Below, piece after piece: positions 56,960 through 64,000 of a DNA stretch of 64,000 bases. The position numbers and the translations under genes are program-made. Position 1 is the stretch's first letter, and each line of letters starts with the position of its first letter. This DNA comes from Clusia tigrina (Eukaryota; Arthropoda; Insecta; Diptera; Clusiidae): NCBI GenBank assembly GCA_920105625.2, contig OV050030.1, positions 77,279,400-77,343,399 of the forward strand. Reading direction: 5' to 3'. The notes beneath the pieces are model-generated. The model did not search any database and was not told where the DNA came from. It was given only the letters and a program-made list of their open reading frames with translations.

Positions 56960-57287
56960 CGTTATAGATGCTAAAGGGGGCCATACAAAATATTAAAACC
57001 CATTATAGTATAAATTTTCTTTTCTTTCTTTCATTTTTATAAATAAGTTCTGATTTGTAAAAACACTTTCTTGACAGCAAATTTTTCGAGTACTTTTTGA
57101 TTTTGTTATATTTTTCAGTTCATTAATCAATACATTAAGAAATTGAAATGAATTTAAAAAAATACTCAAAACAATAAAGTACTATATTATGTACGGATAA
57201 AATCAAATTGACGAATTTCTTACCTTGTCAAAACACTTTCTTGACAAACTGTATAAAATTTCTTTGATTGTTAAATACTTGAAGTAC

Positions 57288-57815
57288 TTTTTATACCCTT
57301 TACCTTTAAAAAAGTAAATAGGGTATACTAATTTTGTGCTTTTGAGAGGGGTTGCAATTTCAAGAAGGACGGCGTGGTAGGTATGGACATATATATACAG
57401 ATATGATCTGGATCACTTTCTAAGCAATTTTTATTTTGTCCGTCCGTCTATCCGTCTGTGGCCACTTTTTTTCTACGCCGTTAGAGCTACATATCTTAAT
57501 GAAATTTTGGAAAAGTATCGTCTGGACAAATATACACAATCAGATTGCTATATGGGCCGATTTGGATGAAGACCACGCCTACCTCCCATTTAAGGAACTT
57601 TTCTCACCTTTTTTAAAATGACTATAACTTCGGTCAATAGTGACGCAATTTGGCAGTTATAGAGATGTGGGCTCTACTAAACACTATGTAAAATTACCGT
57701 AGATATGCTTTATGAAGAAAAAATCCCCATTTTAGAACTTGTACGCACAAGGAAAGGTAAAGGGTATTTCGAAATCGGTCTAACCCGACTTCAGACTTCT
57801 GTACTCGTTTTATAT
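57288..57815 (+). repeat. hairpin-ended dispersed repeat, longest copy
   Basis: Starts with a palindrome TATACCCTTTACCTTT / AAGTAAATAGGGTATA (57288-57325), then GGACGGCGTGGTAGGTATGG and GTCCGTCCGTCTATCCGTCT, and ends with AAAGGTAAAGGGTATTTCGA and GTCTAACCCGACTTCAGACT. Copies or parts occur reversed at 52944-53133 and 4446-4520. No transposase; a 61-codon frame inside has no motif. Probably a non-autonomous element of unknown class. Confidence 0.75.
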
Positions 57816-58832
57816 ATTTCTGATTATTATGATTTTCTGATTATTACGATTTTATGAAGGGGTTTATTATGCGTTGAAATACAATCATGGTTGAACTACA
57901 TTTTTCCATAGGAAATAACTCTTTATATATATATGTAGGTTATTGCATTATATACTGTTTTTTTTTACAAAACTTTGTAAATCAATGTATAACAAGAACT
58001 TATGCATTTATTGCTAAAAATTGAAGTTCATAAAATTAACTTTCAGCATAAAATCATATGCTATGAAAATTCAAAAATCAGTGTTCATACATACATACAT
58101 ATGTACATATTCATGTACGTACGAGTGGTATAATTTGTAATAGAATGTGGTTGTAGTATTTCAAGCGGATCTGACAAAGTAACAAAAACTTTTAAAAAAG
58201 TTGACTTTGTTGACTTTACACTCAATTTAAAAATATTTTAGATAAGTTTTCTAATGGAATAGGCAACAGACGAACATATGGATATTAAAAGATGATCATT
58301 AATATGAGCAAAATTGGTCTTTTGTGCATAATAATTCTTTCTTCGGATTGACTCAAAAAATGCTTGATCACATGCTGCTAAAGCGAAAATATGAAATATA
58401 AAATCGAAAGAATAAAATTTGCTGATATTTGTCCATTCTGAAAATATTTAAATATCCATAATTTCATGACAAAATGAATTCTGCTCCACTTTATATTTAA
58501 AGACGCCACACCGCACATCATAAAACAAAAACTCTAATCGAGACATGAAGGCGCTTTATTTTAATTTCATGCTTCTTATGGCACAATTCGCTACCTGCCA
58601 AAATGATGAAAATACAAATATGTACATATATACATATGTATATATGTATATGATTTGTCAAGATTGAATTTCATAATACTCCACCGTTTCCAGTCTTCTT
58701 CTGACATGAAATAATTCTGCTTTAGTTTTTTTCCAGTAAAATTATATATTACTGGTTAATTTATGGAAAATAGAAAAATACTTTTATTACTATTTATAAA
58801 AATTACCATTAATTCAAAAAAGAGAATTTGGT
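57816..58832. other. unassigned AT-rich region
   Basis: Short CATA and TATA runs at 58085-58115 and 58618-58660. No gene recognised. Confidence 0.3.
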
Positions 58833-58908
58833 GAGGCATTCTGCTGAGGCTCGAACACTAAGCCACAAAAACTATAGACCACCGCGCAAACCATTTAGCT
58901 AAAGACAC
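58833..58908 (-). other. tRNA-like remnant with pol III box A and box B
   Basis: On the minus strand TAGCTAAATGG (58901-58891) fits the box A consensus, and GTTCGAGCC (58856-58848) fits box B exactly, 34 nt apart, as in tRNA genes and tRNA-derived SINEs. The acceptor arms pair only partly and the T stem is poor, so this is not an intact tRNA. It could be a decayed tRNA gene or a SINE head; chance is possible. Confidence 0.35.
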
Positions 58909-59434
58909 TCATACCAATTTTGTTGATTTTGGAGTACATTAGAGAGTCAAAGTATTTGCTGGAGCAATTCTGAATTAACTAAAATTTCTATAATTCTGTA
59001 CATAACAATTCGATGGTGGATAATTTACAATTTAAATTTTAAAAATATTCCCATAATTAGTTATAGAAATATACATGCCTACCTACGTAAATCAAATTAT
59101 TCAAATGCAATTAACTTACGAGTACATATGGTAGTATTAATATTTACAAAGTGGTTTTTGTTTTAAAATATATATTGTAAAGTGCATTAATTTTAATATT
59201 AATTTAATTATTATTATTATTATTGTTATTAAACAGTTTATTACATAATACAATTATAAAATAAACTTAAAACTAAGGCACTAACGACTAGGGTTTTCGG
59301 CTGTGTATGTTTTTGTTTGAGATTTAGCTAGATTAGGAGGTATAAGTTAGTATTTAAGAATATACATAATTTAAAATTTTTTGTATTTTCACAAATTTTT
59401 TTTTTAAATGAAATTCTTATAAGTTTCAAATTAA
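58909..59434. other. unassigned AT-rich region
   Basis: Contains an (ATT)n run at 59207-59230. No gene recognised. Confidence 0.3.
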
Positions 59435-59862
59435 ATTTACTATGGTTCTGTAACCTGGTCAAATAGTCAGACTTAAGACAGCGAAATCTGCATTAACTAA
59501 AGTACAACGTCTTGCCTGCCTTGTTATCACTGGAGCTATGCGCACCTGTCCAACAGCAGCAATGAAAGTTATACTAGATCTAACACCCTTACATCTAGTA
59601 ATTCAAGACTCTGCTAGGAAATCTCTTACCAGAATACAAGAAATTATTTCGAGAGAATCAAATCACACCCAAAATATATAGGGTAAAAATCCTACTCAAG
59701 AATACGGTAAACTAAAATCTCACAAGGATTTTATGCCAAGAAAATTCAATTTTGCACACAAATACTGTACAATGATGAGTTGCAAAAAAGAATGGAAAGG
59801 TCTAACTGAGACGTATAAAATTAGAGAAAATTTTTCAAGTCGCAGTGTATAACACCCTTAAA
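59435..59862 (+). pseudogene. LINE RT C-terminal fragment (LOA-like)
   Basis: Reads YYGSVTWSN, then KVQRLACLVITGAMRTCPTA and LDLTPLHLVIQDSARKSLT, the region between RT and RNase H in LOA-group LINEs; the intact element at 15138 has KVQRTAEVFISSAIRTTPTA in the same place. Stops interrupt it and neither RT nor RNase H is preserved. Confidence 0.7.
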
Positions 59863-59937
59863 CATATCTATCACCTATCTATACTATGTATACTATATAT
59901 ACTATTTATACTATATATACTATATATATTAAGCTGT
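59863..59937. repeat. TATAC-type microsatellite
   Basis: Imperfect ACTATATAT/TATACTA repeats. Confidence 0.85.
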
Positions 59938-60306
59938 CAGAGCCGCAGGTAACTCAAGGGGACCAACATGTATTTAGGTATGTGCCATAATTGAGTTTCT
60001 GATGGAAACCTGATCTATCACCTCCATGTGATGACGGCTGGAAACAGGTATGCGTTGGGGGACTGGTGAATGACGTGCTATATTTAATGGCACACATCAG
60101 TCATTTGATGTACAACTGGCTAAGATAGACAGACTCCTAATCCAATATGGAACAGCATATGCCGAGGGATGCTTGGCTAATAGGGTGGTTAGTCTCGAAT
60201 ATGCGAACTCCGGATACCTGGTGACCTCCGGCTTTAATTAAATGCCTTCCCATGGTACAAGGGCTCTGCCGTGGGTGACCTATATTCCATAACACTCGTG
60301 GGATTT
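59938..60306 (+). promoter_or_regulatory. LINE 5' UTR upstream of a DUF4780-type ORF1
   Basis: GC-richer leader-like DNA (GCTGTCAGAGCCGCAGGTAA and onward) leading into the duplicated unit below. It is followed by an ORF1 in the same direction, so it is best read as that element's 5' UTR. Confidence 0.5.
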
Positions 60307-60777
60307 TATATGGATTTAACAAAAAAAAAACAAAAAACAAAAATAAACGATGAATGTGCTTATGGTCAATCATCGTCGGTCATTGCGACCGAGCCAGCTG
60401 TTGGGCTGGAGAACTTAGCTTCGGTTGCGTGCAGAGTTGTTCGACATGTACCTAACCAAATCACAACAACATCTACGTGGGTGGTTCGTCTCGTATATGC
60501 GAACTCCGGATACCTGGTGACCTTCGGTTTTAATTAAATGCCTTCCCATGGTACAAGGGCTCTGCCGTGGGTGACCTATATTCCATAACACTCGTGGGAT
60601 TTTATATGGATTTAACAAAGAAAAAACAAAAATAAACGGTGAATCTGCTGATGGGCAATCATCGTCGGTCATTGCGACCGAGCCAGCTGTTGGGCTGGAC
60701 AACTTAATTTCGATTGCTTGCAGAGTTGTTGGACATGCACCTAACCAAATCACGACAACATTTTCGCTGGTAGGTGT
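60184..60777 (+). repeat. 297-bp tandem duplication across a LINE leader and ORF1 start
   Basis: Unit 1 is about 60184-60480 and unit 2 about 60481-60777. Both contain TATGCGAACTCCGGATACCT, GGTACAAGGGCTCTGCCGTG, the ATG of ORF1 (MDLTKKK) and the block CATTGCGACCGAGCCAGCTG. Identity is above 90% by eye. Each unit therefore carries its own leader end and start codon. Confidence 0.92.
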
Positions 60778-61953
60778 TGTTGACCAACTATGCCCCGCAT
60801 CAACATCTACGGTGTTGATTGCAGGTGCAACGAATGAAACTTTTCGGGTTTCGATGCCACCACCACAGAATCTTGAATCGGGCCATGAGTCAATGGACTC
60901 TTCTGACACCGATACACTGTGTGGTGAGAACAGTGTGACCTCAGAGAAATATGGGTGCGCGGTGATTGGTTCAGACCTAAGCAATCTGAACTTAAAAGGT
61001 GACTTCATAAAAATGACGTCGGCAGAGAAGAGACACTTCAAGCAAGCGATGACAAGTGGTCACTCTAGGGAAAACGCTCTAGAGATTGCAAAAGGAGGTC
61101 CACGGCGAAAAGGGCTCGCTCAGTAAGTTCAATCAGGTGGCCAGTATTATTCGGCTGGGAATTGTTCCGACCGATTTATTAAGTGCGCCTTCTCAAAAGA
61201 AAAGTTGGTTCTTATCCATGAGACCGTTATTGACGTAATGATAGAGGTCAGCGATAATAACGAAAAACCAGTATTTGAGGGCCTAAAACACAGAAATGGA
61301 TGATTACTGTTCCTATGCTCTAACGAGAATACGGCTACTTGGATGAGCAAACACATCGGCCTGATAAAAGGGAAATATTGTTTGGAAATGACGCTCGTTG
61401 AGGAATCAAAATTTCCAAAAACGTATGTGGTCAGTCAGAGGCTACTTCCCACACAGCACCGAGCTTACCAAACAAAAAATTCTTGCGACCTTTAGGGCGC
61501 AAAATGCAATAGCAGCGAAGAATTGGAAGGTTATCCAGAGGATGACCGAAGGTGCGTCGCTTCACCTGGTTATTGCGGTGGACCATGAATCACTGTCTAA
61601 ACTGTCACAGTGCAAGGGGAATATAACCTATCGCTATGAACAGGTGCATCTCATATAAAAGAGCAACAAAGGCGCAGAGAAAGTCAGCGATAGCGTAAAA
61701 ATACAAACAACGCCGACACTCGGGAGCAGTGCTGAAGGGCATGCTGGTGACATAATGTCCAACGAAGTGGAGGCCGACAAACCATCGACTAGCAAAGCCG
61801 CGCTAGAAAGACAAAGAGAAAATGCAGGCGCAAAAACAACAACAAAAAACACGATACCGCAGTATGGCACACGCGAAAAGCGCCTCAGCATGAAAAACAA
61901 AACCCAAGCATACCATAGGGACACAAAAATAAGGGTCCTAGGGGCGCGAATTT
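60310..61953 (+). pseudogene. LINE ORF1 (DUF4780-like), damaged
   Basis: Starts MDLTKKKQKTKIN in unit 1 and again in unit 2, then SDLSNLNLKGDFIKMTSAEK, KLVLIHETVIDVMIEVSDNN, VFEGLKHRNG and NENTATWMSKHIGLIKGKYC. It shifts frame near 61420 to RGYFPHSTELTKQKILATF and LHLVIAVDHESLSKL, and ends in a Lys/Gln/Ser-rich tail (to 61953). The pattern matches DUF4780-containing ORF1 proteins that accompany LOA-like LINEs. Stops lie near 61123 and 61301. ORF2 is missing because a Tc1-like half copy follows directly. Confidence 0.65.
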
Positions 61954-61954
61954 A

Positions 61955-62849
61955 AATATTGGAATATAAAATATTTTCCTTTTCCAATTCGTTTAACGCT
62001 TGTCGCCACACTCTATTAGGCCCACCATTATATTAAAACATGATTTTGGTCTCATCGCAAAATATAACGTCATGTCAATAGTTTGACAAAGTAAATACTA
62101 GCTTAGGATAATCGCTTTTCAATGAATTGTATTGAAATCATAGGTTTTTTTCGAGCAACTCTTGACATATGCTGGTACTTTATCAAGAGTTACCTGACTG
62201 TTTCGTAGGCAACCGCAAGATCTTCTTTTAGTTGACTTGAAAGGGTTCTTGTAGAAATAGGGGGATTTTCGACTACTTTCCTTACCAAAATGCGTTCTGC
62301 TCTATCGGATGTTTCGTTCTCGCGGAAGAGCGAAGGTTTTGGTACCAGACTATCTTCCTTTTTTACGCGACTTAAAATATTACAAAGAAAGGAAACATCT
62401 CTGAAAATTTATGGACACTTTTTCGGATGCGGTGGTTATAGTAAACCAACTAAGTCATATCAAATGGCGTTCTTTTACCAGGCATCTTGAATACACAATA
62501 ATTTTGCAAAAATTGTGCATTCGATGAGCAAAGAACAACTATTTTTGAATAATTTGCATCTAAAATGTGCACAAAGCGTAGTGAATCAGCAATCTCATAA
62601 CTGTAAATGCTTTGCGGACAAAATTTGTTCCAAAGAAAATCATAAACACTTTCTGACAGCAAATTTTTTGACTAGTTTTTTTTTATGTTTTTTGTATCTT
62701 AAGTTAAATATTTTTCTTTTTTTGTTACTGTTCATTATTAAATACATTGATTAAAAGGAATGAATCAAACAAAATTAATCAAAACCATAAAGAAGTACTA
62801 TATTATGAATCAAATACACGAATTTTTTGCCTTGTTTCTTGACAAACTG
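61955..62849 (-). mobile_element. Tc1-like element, half copy
   Basis: Reverse-oriented relative of 55546-57251. Its outer end AAACTG (62844-62849) is followed by TA. Inward it has TTGCCTTGTTTCTTGACAAA, the inner repeat ACACTTTCTGACAGCAAATT (62648-62667), the transposase start MPGKRTPFDMT and the DNA-binding half (RAERILVRKVVENPPISTRT, YETVR). It breaks off near 61955, at the point matching about 56460 of the full copy, so the catalytic half is absent. Confidence 0.82.
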
Positions 62850-62851
62850 TA

Positions 62852-64000
62852 TGTTGAGACCAGTTTTACTGTGCCGGAACCTGTTCTTCCCATACCTTTT
62901 GCTTTCATTACGTCCACTATTAGAGATTGGGTTGCTTGTGCACATAATCGCGAGTGGGAGCTATAAGAGGCAGCACATGGGCAAAAGCTTTGGTGCCTGT
63001 TATTTCAGATAGAACGTCAAGGTTTCTTCTGTCACTTGATAGGACTTGCAGACTTCTGATAGGACTTATGACATTATTTAGCATGCGCTAAGCATATGCA
63101 AAAGATTAGCACTGATATCCTAAGTAGCGCAATCTTTGGGTGCTAAGGGATACAGTATCTACTGAGTTTTGTTCACAAATCTTGTAGATTCAAAGAAAAA
63201 TAAAAATGTAACGTGAAATATAGTACATAGATGTCTTGAGGTCTAAGTTCTAAATAAGACTACCTGTTCCGACAAAATAAAATAATTAATAATTTGTTAA
63301 TGTTGCATGAACAAATTTCATTTATTCCACTTACCTCCAATTCGACATTCAGTTTAATAACTAGCTGCACACAAGGTGTATCGTTACGCTATAACGGTAC
63401 ACAAAATTTTCTATTGAATATTATGTGAATGCCATTGGAGTTTAATGTTTTATACTTTCTTATATTACCGTCACAAGTACATGCTCCGAGACTAGCAAAC
63501 TGAGAAAGATTATCAGTACAAAACCAAGGATCGTAACCGCACCGAGTCTGGAGCCAAGACCAATAAGTTTCATCGTCAGCTACTTAACCTAGGAAAAACT
63601 AATCAGCACAATTATCTCTATGCTGAAGGAAGAACTGCTGTGATAGGCACACAACCGAAAGACTATAGCTGCATTCATGACTTCTGCTGGTGCACACTAT
63701 CGAAAGACTACAGCTACGGCTCTGAAGACAAAGACACCGCTCTGCAATCCATGTGTTCTGTACCCTCGCTAGCGAAAGACAAATTTTTGAGCTCACCCTT
63801 CCGTAATGGTTTGATCGTATTATCAACCATATATACCAAGAAAATAGCGAGCTTGTATCTTTAAATGCACAATAATCCGAAACTAGAACTAAAGATTGAA
63901 CTTTTCACCTATAGTCAAAGAGCTTTCAATAATGCGAAATTATAATTATCATTATTGACATACACAATATCTATTGATATGCGAAAGGATTTTAGAAATC
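62852..64000. other. unassigned right end of the window
   Basis: No gene recognised in 1.15 kb. Two similar blocks, CCGAAAGACTATAGCTGC (63656) and TCGAAAGACTACAGCTAC (63699), make a 43-bp direct duplication. A frame at 63640-63864 over this duplication has no known motif. Confidence 0.3.

Larger units (their letters stand above)
55546..57251 (+). mobile_element. Tc1-like DNA transposon, full length
   Basis: 1,706 bp flanked by TA at 55544-55545 and 57252-57253. The ends read CAGTTAGTCAAGAAAGTCTT and, inverted, CAGTTTGTCAAGAAAGTGTT. The terminal repeats extend about 220 bp inward. On the right, the motif TCAAGAAAGTGTTTT occurs at the outer end (57230-57245) and again 174 bp inward (57059-57074), an IR/DR layout as in Tc3 and Sleeping Beauty-type elements. 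A broken transposase lies between. A related half copy is at 61955-62849. Confidence 0.85.

Noticed and set aside
58833..58908. Intact tRNA gene
   Set aside because: Boxes A and B match, but acceptor and T stems do not pair well and no clear anticodon arm forms.
60415..61041. 208-codon minus-strand frame
   Set aside because: Antisense to the tandem unit and ORF1; the sense strand carries the DUF4780-type motifs, and a second antisense frame repeats with the duplicated unit.

Overview
This window is eukaryotic and looks like a transposon-rich stretch of an insect chromosome, most likely a higher fly (a tephritid fruit fly is plausible, a drosophilid relative possible). The reasons are the mix of element families (mariner, Tc1, Transib, BEL/Pao, two Ty3/gypsy types, and Jockey, I, LOA and RTE-like LINEs), long (TA)n and (GTAT)n microsatellites, AT-rich spacers, and one host exon that closely resembles the start of Pcf11. 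No prokaryotic operon, rRNA, CRISPR array or intact tRNA was seen.

Layout. 1-1694: the 5' end of a mariner, a 650-bp TATGCA/TATGTA tract, an R1-like LINE tail and a (TG)n tract. 2629-2859 (-): first coding exon of Pcf11, the only clear host gene sequence; its remaining exons lie beyond the left edge. 3648-4445: a Jockey-type 3' end. 5160-11640: an old I-type LINE on the minus strand, split by a 3.67-kb Transib element (5810-9480). The Transib has matching CACA..TG termini and a perfect 5-bp TGTCG target duplication, and it encodes a RAG1-related transposase that keeps its D, D and E residues but carries a frameshift and a stop. 11641-14811: a Jockey-type element. 15138-20243: a nearly complete LOA-type LINE with an 11-bp target duplication and a 942-codon open RT/RNase H frame. 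21780-23850: an old Jockey copy. 24868-25360: leader of a second LOA copy, followed by a BEL LTR fragment and a diverged tandem array.

26383-32140 (-) and 32400-37570 (+): two Ty3/gypsy elements lying head to head. 37814-38950: a fold-back structure with a mariner relative in its middle. 39680-41090: an RTE-like LINE. 43381-49261: a BEL/Pao element with 5' LTR, tandem-repeat leader, gag, protease, RT, RNase H and an integrase that runs in frame into a mariner tail. 49484-51970 (-): a second I-type LINE. 52180-55545: microsatellites and retroelement scraps. 55546-57251: a full-length Tc1-like element with direct repeats inside its terminal repeats, and a half copy at 61955-62849. 57288-57815: a dispersed repeat with a hairpin end. 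59435-61953: LINE fragments, including an ORF1 whose leader is a 297-bp tandem duplication.

The genes here do not form a pathway. They are successive layers of transposition: LINEs interrupted by DNA transposons, LTR elements butted against each other, and microsatellites growing at element ends. Almost every transposon frame is broken, so most copies cannot move on their own. Clade names rest on reading protein motifs by eye; no database search was run.
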